Source: Streptomyces sp. NRRL S-646 | GTDB taxonomy: Bacteria > Actinomycetota > Actinomycetes > Streptomycetales > Streptomycetaceae | DNA length: 64,000 nucleotides | NCBI RefSeq assembly: GCF_000720765.1 | Contig: NZ_JODC01000017.1 | Location: 124,001-188,000, forward strand | Direction: 5' to 3' | In this document: positions 43,536 to 51,867 of the stretch, piece after piece | Layout of the letters: every line of letters begins with the position of its first letter | How positions within the stretch are numbered: the stretch's first letter is position 1 | The notes under the pieces: model-generated | Told to the model about the DNA's origin: nothing | The model's input: the letters and a program-made list of their open reading frames with translations, nothing else | Database searches by the model: none | Made by a program: the position numbers and the translations under genes

Positions 43536-44600
43536 TCAGAACAACCCATGCCACATCTGCTCGACGATCAGCGACCACCAGGTCTCAGCGTTGGCCAGCG
43601 CGGACGCGTCGACGGCCACCAACTGCTCCTGCAGCGCCGCCACTTCGGCGCCGGCCGCGACCGGGTCGAGGCCCTGCATCCGCCGCCGTACGGTCGTGAG
43701 CAGCGCCAGGGAGCGCGCGAAGGCCGCCGCCGAGACGTTGACGTAGCGGCAGTCGGCGGTGACCGGGTCCACGGCCCACAGCGCGCCGAGGCCGTCCGGT
43801 TCCGTCGTGCCGGGCAGGCACTGCACGGCGATCACCGCGACCCCGTCGTAGCCGATCCGGGCCAGGTGCGCCAGAACTCCGATCTTCTCCTCGCCGGCCG
43901 GGCTCCGGCGCTCGCGCAGATTCGTGGCGACGTCCGTGAACAGACCGCCGCGCGGAGGGCTGTCGGGCTGGTCGGCGGTGAAGAACAGAGGAAGGTCGGC
44001 GGGGAGCCCCGCCCAGGTGAGGGTGGCCTTGGCGGTCTCGGGCAGCGGACTCTCGGCGACGTCGTCGGCGGCGTAGCGGCGTACGCCGTCCTCGCCGAAG
44101 ACCTCGACGAGGTGCCGGCCGAGGGCCACGTCCCGCATCGGTTCCGCGGGCGCCACCCGGGTCGGCACCGGCAGTCGGTGCGGGCGCGGCGGTGGCTGCC
44201 GGCCCGCGACCTGGTGCAGCATCTCGACCTGCGCGACCAGCGCCGCGACACCCTCCGCGCGCTCCTCGGGACGGGCTCCGTAGGTCTGCGAGCAGGAGAG
44301 CTCGGCGTTGCGGAAGGAGCTGAGCAGTTCGGACGTGTAGCCGCCGGGGAGCAGGCTCGGACGCAGGTCGGTGTGGACGGCGACGACACTGTCGACGGGG
44401 ACGTTCAACCGCCGCAGGTCGGCCCACGCCTGGTACTCGGCGGGCGGAAGGCCCGGGCCGGAGTTCTTGAAGAGGGTGGTCTCCTCGCCGTTCGCCGGGT
44501 CGACATAGGTGAAGACGGCGGTGTTGCCCGGGCCGGTGACCGGACGGGCACCGGCGGGCGCGCTCGCGCCCTGCGCCGCCGCCTGCTCCTGGCTGGTCAA
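43536..44600 (-). CDS. SUKH-4 immunity protein with degenerate deaminase-like N-terminus
   Basis: 354 aa. Residues ~25-125 read like the nucleotide-deaminase domain that is often fused to SUKH-4 in streptomycetes (LRRLNVPVDSVVAVHTDLRPSLLPGGYTSELL): the H is present in VHTD, but the expected glutamate and the PC zinc motif are replaced (HTD, RPS), so catalysis is unlikely. Residues ~155-354 form the SUKH-4 fold (VEVFGEDGVRRYAADDV, LPLFFTADQ, AVDPVTADCRYVNVSAAAF, SLALLTTV). A dead copy of the toxin fold could act as a binding decoy for the toxin's own deaminase. Confidence 0.82.
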   Translation of the reverse strand: MTSQEQAAAQGASAPAGARPVTGPGNTAVFTYVDPANGEETTLFKNSGPGLPPAEYQAWADLRRLNVPVDSVVAVHTDLRPSLLPGGYTSELLSSFRNAELSCSQTYGARPEERAEGVAALVAQVEMLHQVAGRQPPPRPHRLPVPTRVAPAEPMRDVALGRHLVEVFGEDGVRRYAADDVAESPLPETAKATLTWAGLPADLPLFFTADQPDSPPRGGLFTDVATNLRERRSPAGEEKIGVLAHLARIGYDGVAVIAVQCLPGTTEPDGLGALWAVDPVTADCRYVNVSAAAFARSLALLTTVRRRMQGLDPVAAGAEVAALQEQLVAVDASALANAETWWSLIVEQMWHGLF

Positions 44601-44685
44601 GGGGAGACTCCTTCGAAAATGACTGGTCGAGACGGGTCGGGACGACTGGTCGACGTGAGTGGTCGAACGTCTGGGACGGGTGTTG

Positions 44686-46605
44686 CTACGAGGCTATCGC
44701 CGGGGCCGCCGGACGGATCCGCAGGGCCTTCGCCCCGCGCTCGGTCGAGACGACGAGGATGCCGTCGGGGGACAGGTCGGCAGCGGTGAAGGGTGTGTCG
44801 GAGATCAGCGCGGCCACGACCTCCTGGCTCGCCCGGTCCCAGACCCGCAGGTAGTCGGCGCCGCGGCTCAGGCCGAGCGGGGCGGCGGCCCGCTCCTCCT
44901 CGGAGGGGCGCAGGATCTGCCCGGGATCGAGGTCGCCGACCTCGTCCGGTTGTACGAGGTGGTGGACGAGCACCGCGGAAGAGTCGGACTCCCCGAGGGG
45001 GCGCGCGCCGGGCGTGCCGGCAGGTACGGCAAGGACGGCGACGGGGGTGGGCGCGCCCTCGGGCCGGGGCAGGCTGCCGACCGTCACGGCGCTGACACCG
45101 GGGACCGGCAGGCTCCACAGCGTCTGCCAGGGCAGGTCGAGGCCGAGCCGGCCGCGGATGGCATCGGCGTACTCGGGCAGGCCGTCCTCGACGAACGCCG
45201 TCTCCAGCAGGGCGGCGCGCAGTACGACGGAAACCTGCGTGCGGGTCAGCAGGGGTGCCGTACGCAGGTACGTACGGGCCGGTGCGCCGAGTTCCCCGGT
45301 CGGGACCGCCTCCACGGCGGCGCGCAGCGACACCGGGTCGGCATGCACGAACAGCCCTGGATCGGTGAGGAGTTGGGGCAGCAGGCCCGCCTCCAGGGTG
45401 TGGCCCGCAATGTGGTCGCGCACGTACGGGTCGGCCTTGCTCCAGTCCTGGTCCGGCACTGCCTCCAGCAGGGCCATCGCGATCTGTGTCTGGGCCGCTC
45501 GGACGCTCGGCAGGCCTGCCCGGATCTCGGCGCCGACGGCCGGGTGCAGCAGCCGCAGCAACGTACGCCCGTCGTCCCCTTCCTGTTCTTCGGGTTGCAC
45601 GAAGGGTCCGGCGAGCAGCATCCCGTCCGCGAAGGCCCGGCTCATGTCCTGCCCCGCGACTGCGCTCGCCAGCCGGGTCCACAGGTGCACCGGGATGCCG
45701 TCGGCCTCGGCCAGGGCGAGCGGCGCCAGCATCAGCCGCAGCGTCTGCGGGTCGGCGCCGAGCCGCCGGGCATGCAGGTCGAGGGCCTCGCCGACGGAGG
45801 CCGGCAGATGGCTCTCGTCGGCCGGGTCGAAGCCCTCGGGGGCCATCAAGGCGCAGTGGACGGCGAGTTGGACGACCAGCGGACTGGTCCCGGCCCGGCG
45901 GCCGATGGCCGCCCCCAGGGCGAGCCGGGCGGCGGGATCGACGGTGAACGGCAGCTCCGGTGCGCCGAACGCCGGATTCAGCGCCGCCTGGGCGTGCAGC
46001 ACCAGGGCCTCGGGGTCGGCCCACTGCGGCTCGTCGAGATCGATGACCTGCACACTGCCGGGCGGCAGCCCCGCGGCCAGCTCGGCGGCCAGGGGGCGAT
46101 CCACCTCGGCCAGCAGCCGGACCGTCCCGGTGGCGGCCAGGGGCGCCAGCACCTCGCGTACGAGCCGTGCGGGCTCGCCCGCGGCACGTACCGGACCGGC
46201 CCGATCGACGTCCGGTACGACGACGGTCACCGGCTCGTCGAGCGCGGCGAGCTCGGCGAACACCTCCTCGGTGCTGGTGGCCTTCAGCTCGTAGTGGTCG
46301 GCGAGCAGCCACAGGACCTGGGCCGCGGTCAGCCCGTCAGGAGCCGGGACCGCCGGGGCGGGCAGCTCCGGCGGCACCGTCGACGGATCCATCTCGTCCA
46401 GCGGCAGCCGCCCCCGGAACTCCGCGTCGCACAGCATCAGGAATCCGGTGACCAGCCGCGAACGCCCGCTGCCGGAGCTGCCGGTGAGCACGACCACGCG
46501 CGGAGCGTCGGGCGCAGCCGTGCGCCATACGGCGAGCGCGCGCAGCGCGGCGGTCCGGCCGCCTGTGTGCGGGTGCGGTGCGTAGTCCTCGGTCGAGCCG
46601 GTCAT
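44686..46605 (-). CDS. NTPase with Walker A and propeller-like C-terminus
   Basis: 639 aa. Walker A TGSSGSGRSRL (residues ~41-51), a Walker B-like VTVVVPDVDRA and a helical middle with a winged or TPR-like texture suggest a STAND/AAA-like ATPase. Near the end are WD-type strands (YLRVWDRASQEVV, ADLSPDGILVVST). It resembles the N-terminal half of the SUKH-4 protein at 34209-36425. It sits in the - strand row of SUKH-4 genes and 96 bases beyond bldB; the ATG at 46605 is used. Function unproven; a toxin-sensing or regulatory ATPase is a reasonable idea. Confidence 0.75.
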   Translation of the reverse strand: MTGSTEDYAPHPHTGGRTAALRALAVWRTAAPDAPRVVVLTGSSGSGRSRLVTGFLMLCDAEFRGRLPLDEMDPSTVPPELPAPAVPAPDGLTAAQVLWLLADHYELKATSTEEVFAELAALDEPVTVVVPDVDRAGPVRAAGEPARLVREVLAPLAATGTVRLLAEVDRPLAAELAAGLPPGSVQVIDLDEPQWADPEALVLHAQAALNPAFGAPELPFTVDPAARLALGAAIGRRAGTSPLVVQLAVHCALMAPEGFDPADESHLPASVGEALDLHARRLGADPQTLRLMLAPLALAEADGIPVHLWTRLASAVAGQDMSRAFADGMLLAGPFVQPEEQEGDDGRTLLRLLHPAVGAEIRAGLPSVRAAQTQIAMALLEAVPDQDWSKADPYVRDHIAGHTLEAGLLPQLLTDPGLFVHADPVSLRAAVEAVPTGELGAPARTYLRTAPLLTRTQVSVVLRAALLETAFVEDGLPEYADAIRGRLGLDLPWQTLWSLPVPGVSAVTVGSLPRPEGAPTPVAVLAVPAGTPGARPLGESDSSAVLVHHLVQPDEVGDLDPGQILRPSEEERAAAPLGLSRGADYLRVWDRASQEVVAALISDTPFTAADLSPDGILVVSTERGAKALRIRPAAPAIAS

Positions 46606-46701
46606 GGGTCCCCGTCCTCCGCCATCGCGGACGCCTTCGCGTACGACGCCGATCTTAGGCGCCGGGCGGAGTGGTGACCGAGACGGAACCCCGGCCCCGT
46701 A

Positions 46702-47025
46702 CTACTCGGCCCGGTCCGCCGGCACCCCGCCGTTGTGCGGCGCCGGCTCCAGGTCGAACTCGCCGTCCCGCGCCCCGAGTACGAACGCCCGCCACTCCGC
46801 CTCGGTGTACCGCAGCACGGTGTCGGGGTCGAGGGAGGAGCGCATGGCCACCGCGCCCTCGGGCAGGTACGCGATCTCGACGCGCTCCTCGTCCTCCTCG
46901 GTGCCGGGGGCGCTGTGCCACTCGACCCCCGAGATGTCGAGGGCGTACAGCTCGTCCCGCTCCCGCTCCTTGCGCGCCTTGATCTCGGCCGGAGTCTCGA
47001 TCCCGTTGTTCCGTACCTCGGTCAT
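46702..47025 (-). CDS. bldB: BldB, developmental regulator of DUF397/BldB family
   Basis: 107 aa. The body reads LYALDISGVEWHSAPGTEED, ERVEIAYLPEGAVAMRSSL, then DPDTVLRYTEAEWRAFVLGARDGEFDL, the BldB/DUF397 framework (V.I...p...v.mR.S.....l.yt..EW.AF..g.rdGEFD). Known BldB is needed for aerial growth and antibiotics in Streptomyces, and it lies in the ESX locus there too. The longer N-terminal extension (about 30 charged residues) and the C-terminal PAPHNGG tail differ from ordinary DUF397 proteins. A GGAAGAGG site precedes the ATG. High confidence in family, good confidence in orthology. Confidence 0.85.
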   Translation of the reverse strand: MTEVRNNGIETPAEIKARKERERDELYALDISGVEWHSAPGTEEDEERVEIAYLPEGAVAMRSSLDPDTVLRYTEAEWRAFVLGARDGEFDLEPAPHNGGVPADRAE

Positions 47026-47123
47026 GCTGCGGGGCCTCTTCCTGACATGTGACGACGAACTCGACTCACCCTACTTGCGCGGGTGCTGCCCGTGCCGTCG
47101 GCTACCGCACATCCGGTACGGGA

Positions 47124-47525
47124 TCAGGTGTTCTGCGCCTTGGTGAACGTGCCCTGTGCTACACCGGGCGGGAGTTTCACCTGGCCGTCGTACTCGGTGG
47201 TCGTCGCCTTCCAGATGTCCAGCTGGTCGGCCTCGTTCTGCTCGTGTGCCACGCCCATCTTGGTGAACGCGATCCCCATCCCCGCCAGCCGCTCCGCCAG
47301 GCTGCCCATCGACTGGTACATGCCGTCGCGCAGACCCGTGTAGGCGACGCCGAACTTCTCGCCGATGTCGTCGTCACCCCAGGGCGGGGTGCCCGTGCCC
47401 TCCAGCGCGGTCAGTCCGTCCTGAAGGGCCTTCACGGCCTTCGAGAAGTCCTGGCCGACCGAGTACATGTTGAAGCCCTCGGTCTTGAGGACCTTGGGAT
47501 CGGAGTCCATGAAGTCCGACGACAC
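47124..47525 (-). CDS. WXG100-like protein, W(A/G)D subfamily, near eccC
   Basis: 133 aa. Same framework as 30231-30557 (PPWGDDDIGEKFGVAYTGL; MYQSMGSLAERL; ending HEQNEADQL) plus a C-terminal extension with polar residues and no clear YxxxD/E. The GTG start has a GGGGGGCA site. It is transcribed in the same direction as eccC but a strong terminator separates them. It is a likely partner of the big toxin or of another large substrate. Confidence 0.83.
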   Translation of the reverse strand: MSSDFMDSDPKVLKTEGFNMYSVGQDFSKAVKALQDGLTALEGTGTPPWGDDDIGEKFGVAYTGLRDGMYQSMGSLAERLAGMGIAFTKMGVAHEQNEADQLDIWKATTTEYDGQVKLPPGVAQGTFTKAQNT

Positions 47526-47593
47526 AACTGCCCCCCGTGGCTTGTCTTTTCTCTCGTTTTCACTGGCAACGCCACCATAGCGGCCCCCACTGA

Positions 47594-47635
47594 CACAAGG
47601 GGGGCGGCACCCGCGCGGGTACCGCCCCCCTTGTG
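47594..47635 (-). terminator. Strong hairpin terminator after eccC
   Basis: CACAAGGGGGGCGG (47594-47607) pairs exactly with CCGCCCCCCTTGTG (47622-47635), with an inner CCCGCGCGGG dyad in the loop. It lies between the eccC stop and the 47124-47525 start. Confidence 0.85.
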
Positions 47636-47651
47636 CCGCAGCAGTCGCCGC

Positions 47652-50600
47652 TCAGAACCGGGCCGGCAGCCAGCCCGTCTGGATCAGCTGTCCACCGCGT
47701 CGCCGCGTGTGGAAGTACCCGCGGCCGGGCGGCAGCTGGGACGCCGTGATGTTGCCGAGCAGCGCACCCTCCGACCGGTCGCCGGAGAGCACCAGACCCT
47801 GGGCGCCGAGCTCGCGCATCCGCTGCATCACGGGCTCGTACAGCGACCTGCTGGCACCGCCCGAGGAGCGCGCGATGATGATGCGCAGACCGACGTCACG
47901 GGCGAACGGCAGGTACTCCAGGAGCGGGGCCAGCGGGTTCACGCCGGTCGCCACCAGGTCGTAGTCGTCGACGATGACGAACGCGTCCGGGCTGCTGTAC
48001 CAGCTGCGGTTGCGCAGCTGCTCGGGCGTGACGTCCGGGCCCGGCATACGCCGGTGCATCGAACCGGCCAGGCCCTCCAGCGTCTCCGTCAGGGCCGGCG
48101 CCGAGGCGCAGTACCGCGACAGGTGCGAGTCGGGCACACCCTCCAGGTGCGCACGCCGGTAGTCGCCCATGACGATCTTCGCCTGGTCCGGCGTGTACCG
48201 CTCGGTGATCTGCTTGACGAGCAGCCGCAGCATCGCGGACTTACCGGACTCGCTCTCACCGAACACGATGAACAGCGGGTCCGTCTCGAAGTCGACGAAG
48301 ACCGGCGCGAGCGACGACTCGTCGATACCGATGGCGACACCGCGGTCCGGGTGCTCGAACCCCTTGGGCAGCCGATCCGAGGACAGCAGCGTGGGCAGCA
48401 GCCGTACGGCCGGGGCGTGGTTGCCCTGCCAGTTGTCGTTGATGCCGCGGATGAGGATCGACGTCGCCTCGGAGAGGTCCTCGGTCGCCGAGGAGCCGTC
48501 GACCCGGGGCAGCGCGGTCATGAAGTGCAGCTTGTCCTGCGTCAGACCACGGCCCGGCACCGCGGCCGGGACGTTCTGCGCGACCTTGCGGTCGACCTCC
48601 GACTCCGTCGGGTCACCCAGCCGGAGCTCGATGCGGTTCTGCAGCATGTCCTTGAGCGCGGGACGCACCTCGGTGTAGCGGCTCGCGGTCAGGATCACGT
48701 GCACACCGAAGCCGAGACCGCGCGTCGCGATCTCCGTGACGGTGGACTCCAGCATCTCGTAGTCCGTCTTGAAGGTGGCCCAGCCGTCGATGACGAGGAA
48801 GACGTCACCCCAGATCTGGTCGGGCAGATGGCCCGCGGCCCGGCGCTGCCGGTAGGTCTGGATCGAGTCGACGTTGTTCGCGCGGAAGTACTCCTCGCGC
48901 GCGTTCAGGATCCCCTCGACCTCGCTGACCGTACGGCGCACCTTCTCGGCGTCGAGACGGTTGGCGACCCCGCCGACGTGCGCCAGGTCCTCCATCGCGA
49001 TCAGCGTGCCACCGCCGAAGTCCAGGCAGTAGAACTGCACTTCGGACGGGGTGTGGGTGAGGGCGAACGAGGAGATGAGCGAACGCAGCAGCGTCGACTT
49101 GCCGGACTGCGGACCGCCGACGAACAGACCGTGGCCCGCACCGCCGGAGAAGTCCCGGTACAGCACGTCGCGCCGCTGCTCGAACGGCTTGTCCACCAGG
49201 CCGACCGGCACGTTGAGCCGGCCGAGCGCCGTGTAGTCGGGCGCGGTCAGGCCGCGCTCCGGGGAGACGGCGAGCTGAGGGAGGAGCTGCTCCAGCGAGG
49301 GCGCCTCCTCCAGCGGGGGCAGCCATACCTGGTGGGCGGGCGGCCCCTGGTTGACCATCCGGCCGACGAGGACGTCGAGGACGGTGTCGGCGAGCGCGTC
49401 GTCCACGCGGTTGTCGGGCTCCGGCTCCTCGATCACCGGCTGCGGGGGCAGCGCCACATGCTCCGCCGTGAACAGCGCGGGCCGCAGCTGCGTCGAGCGG
49501 TGCACCCGGGAAGGGCCCTCGCCGTGGTACGGCCCCGACACGTATGCCGCCTTGAAGCGGACCATGGTGTCGGTGTCGTAACGCAGATAACCGGAACCGG
49601 GGATCGACGGCAGGTGGTAGGCGTCCGGCACACCGATCGCCGTACGCGACTCGGCGGCGGAGAAGGTCCGCAGACCGATCCGGTACGACAGATAGGTGTC
49701 CAGGCCGCGCAGCTTGCCCTCCTCCAGGCGCTGCGAGGCCAGGAGCAGGTGGATGCCCAGCGAACGGCCGATACGGCCGATCTGGATGAACATGTCGATG
49801 AAGTCGGGCTTGGCGGTGAGGAGTTCGGAGAACTCGTCGAGCACGATCACCAGCGACGCCATCGGTTCGAGGGCGGCGCCGGCGGCCCGGGCCTTCTCGT
49901 AGTCGTGCAGGTTGGCGTAGTTGCCGGCCGAGCGCAGCAGCTCCTGGCGGCGCTGCGTCTCACCCATGATCGAGTCGCGCATGCGGTCGACGAGGGTGAG
50001 GTCGTCCGCGAGGTTGGTGATCACGGCCGCGGTGTGCGGCATGTCCGCCATGCCCGCGAAGGTCGCACCGCCCTTGAAGTCCGCGAGGATGAAGTTCAGC
50101 GTCTCCGAGGAGTGCGTCACCGCGAGACCGAGCACCAGCGTGCGCAGCACCTCGGACTTGCCGGAACCGGTCGCACCGACACACAGGCCGTGCGGGCCCA
50201 TGCCCTCCTGCGAGGCCTCCTTGAGGTCCAGCATGACCGGCTCGCCGTTCTCGCCGACGCCGATCGGCACCCGCAGCCGCTCGTGCAGCGTCCGCGGCCG
50301 CCAGGTGCGGGAGACCTCGACGGTGCCCGCGTCCCCGATGCCCATGAGATCGGTGAAGTCCAGGTTGGACAGAAGGGGTTCGCCCTCCTCCGCGGAACCG
50401 ACCCGGAAGGGCGCCAGCTGCCGGGCCAGGGACTCGGCCTGCTCCGGGTTCAGCACATCGGCCTTGCCGGTGTACGCCGACTCGTGGCCGACGAACAGCT
50501 GCATCCGCTCCGGCTTCACATACGCCGTCAGACCGGCACGCAGCTCCTCCTCCAGCTCGCCCGGGGCGATCTCCAGGAAGGTGACGCCCTGGAGCCCTTC

Positions 50601-51608
50601 GGAACTGGCGAGTTCGGAGTCCGGCGGCACGGTGCCGCCGTCCAGGACCACGATCAGATGCGGCTGGTCGTAGACGGGGGTCGCTTCACGGTTCCAGCGG
50701 GGCCGGTCGTCCAGCTGGCCCGCCAGCGCCTCCTCCAGCTCCCCGAGGTCGTCGAAGAGGAGCCGGGACGAGCCCGCTCCGTCCTTGGCCTTCGGGTGCT
50801 GGCTGTGCGGCAGCCACTTGATCCAGTCCCAGTCCGCCGCCGCGGACGGGTGTGCCACCACGGCGACCATCAGGTCTTCCGGCGAGTGCAGCGTCGCCAA
50901 CTGGGAAATGGTCGCGCGGGCGTTGGCGTAGACGGTGTCCGTGTCGCCGCAGATCGTCACGTGGTAGAAGGCGCGCAGCGAGATGGAGACCGGCAGGTCG
51001 TGCAGGCTGCCGTGCGCGTCGAGGAACGCCTTCATGGCCGCCGCGGTCAGCGGCTCCAGCTCCTCCTTGGGCGCCGTGTCCGGGGCCACGAGCGGCGTGT
51101 TGAGCTGCTGGACGCCGCGGCCGATCCGTACGGAGGCGAAGTCCGCGTCGGTCGGGCGCCGCTCCCACAGTCGCTTGCCGTCGGCCGCCACCGCCCACAG
51201 CTGCTCCGGGTCCGGGTGCTGGAAGAGCTGGCTGCGCCGCTGCAGTTCCGCCGTCTTGTGCACGTCCTTGCGGACCTGCTCCAGGTAGCGGAAGTAGTCA
51301 CGACGGTCCTGTGCCATCCCCGCGCCGCCGCCCTGCCGGGACTTGGCGAACTGCGCGATGGCCATGGCCAGCGTCGAGGCGAGCATCAGCCCGCCGACCA
51401 CCCTCATGTAAGGGGGGAGGTTGGGCATGAAGAAGAACCCGACGGAACCCAGCATGCCCATCATGGGCAGCAGGTTCATCAGCATGCTCTCGTCGCCCTC
51501 ACGAGGGATCTCGGGGGGCGTCTCCAGTTTGACCTCGCCGTCCGGCACCACCGGGGGTGGTATCCGCGGTGGCCGTTTGATGATGACGACGCTCACCGAT
51601 GCACTCAT
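47652..51608 (-). CDS. eccC: EccC, FtsK/SpoIIIE-type ESX secretion ATPase
   Basis: 1318 aa, the motor of the system. Near the N-terminus two transmembrane helices (LLPMMGMLGSVGFFFMPNL; VVGGLMLASTLAMAIAQFA) are followed by the DUF domain and three P-loop ATPase domains: GATGSGKS (K484), GGPQSGKS (K837) and GESESGKS (K1123), with VLDEFSEL and FCLDFGGG-type Walker B strands. Fused EccCa+EccCb form, as in Firmicutes and Streptomyces, rather than split. The C-terminal domain should bind YxxxD/E signals of the WXG100 substrates. Start ATG; divergent from eccD. Confidence 0.96.
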   Translation of the reverse strand: MSASVSVVIIKRPPRIPPPVVPDGEVKLETPPEIPREGDESMLMNLLPMMGMLGSVGFFFMPNLPPYMRVVGGLMLASTLAMAIAQFAKSRQGGGAGMAQDRRDYFRYLEQVRKDVHKTAELQRRSQLFQHPDPEQLWAVAADGKRLWERRPTDADFASVRIGRGVQQLNTPLVAPDTAPKEELEPLTAAAMKAFLDAHGSLHDLPVSISLRAFYHVTICGDTDTVYANARATISQLATLHSPEDLMVAVVAHPSAAADWDWIKWLPHSQHPKAKDGAGSSRLLFDDLGELEEALAGQLDDRPRWNREATPVYDQPHLIVVLDGGTVPPDSELASSEGLQGVTFLEIAPGELEEELRAGLTAYVKPERMQLFVGHESAYTGKADVLNPEQAESLARQLAPFRVGSAEEGEPLLSNLDFTDLMGIGDAGTVEVSRTWRPRTLHERLRVPIGVGENGEPVMLDLKEASQEGMGPHGLCVGATGSGKSEVLRTLVLGLAVTHSSETLNFILADFKGGATFAGMADMPHTAAVITNLADDLTLVDRMRDSIMGETQRRQELLRSAGNYANLHDYEKARAAGAALEPMASLVIVLDEFSELLTAKPDFIDMFIQIGRIGRSLGIHLLLASQRLEEGKLRGLDTYLSYRIGLRTFSAAESRTAIGVPDAYHLPSIPGSGYLRYDTDTMVRFKAAYVSGPYHGEGPSRVHRSTQLRPALFTAEHVALPPQPVIEEPEPDNRVDDALADTVLDVLVGRMVNQGPPAHQVWLPPLEEAPSLEQLLPQLAVSPERGLTAPDYTALGRLNVPVGLVDKPFEQRRDVLYRDFSGGAGHGLFVGGPQSGKSTLLRSLISSFALTHTPSEVQFYCLDFGGGTLIAMEDLAHVGGVANRLDAEKVRRTVSEVEGILNAREEYFRANNVDSIQTYRQRRAAGHLPDQIWGDVFLVIDGWATFKTDYEMLESTVTEIATRGLGFGVHVILTASRYTEVRPALKDMLQNRIELRLGDPTESEVDRKVAQNVPAAVPGRGLTQDKLHFMTALPRVDGSSATEDLSEATSILIRGINDNWQGNHAPAVRLLPTLLSSDRLPKGFEHPDRGVAIGIDESSLAPVFVDFETDPLFIVFGESESGKSAMLRLLVKQITERYTPDQAKIVMGDYRRAHLEGVPDSHLSRYCASAPALTETLEGLAGSMHRRMPGPDVTPEQLRNRSWYSSPDAFVIVDDYDLVATGVNPLAPLLEYLPFARDVGLRIIIARSSGGASRSLYEPVMQRMRELGAQGLVLSGDRSEGALLGNITASQLPPGRGYFHTRRRGGQLIQTGWLPARF

Positions 51609-51867
51609 CCTTCGTGATTGAAACGTCCTGGCATCGACGCCCCCGTGTACCGCGACGTGTTCCCGTTCGCGTAGGCGTCTTTCGCGTGCAGTCGTCGATC
51701 CTACTGATGCCCCCGGGCCGCAGGAGAGCCAGGAGGATGGAGATGCGGAGGGGGTACGGGGAGAATTGAGGGAGGGCGCCCCAACACCCCGTACGGCAAG
51801 GGATAGGGTGGCGATTCGCGTTGTACGAACTGCATGAAGCAGCCTTGTCTAGCAGGGGGAACACCAG

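Noticed and set aside
45014..46294. + strand open frame with Ser/Arg composition opposite the NTPase
   Set aside because: Antisense shadow of the 44686-46605 gene, whose own Walker A and codon bias are clear.
47049..51617. A 1522-codon open frame on the + strand opposite eccC
   Set aside because: It mirrors eccC and 47124-47525, with Arg/Val/Leu-rich shadow composition. High GC3 on the true strand creates such frames.
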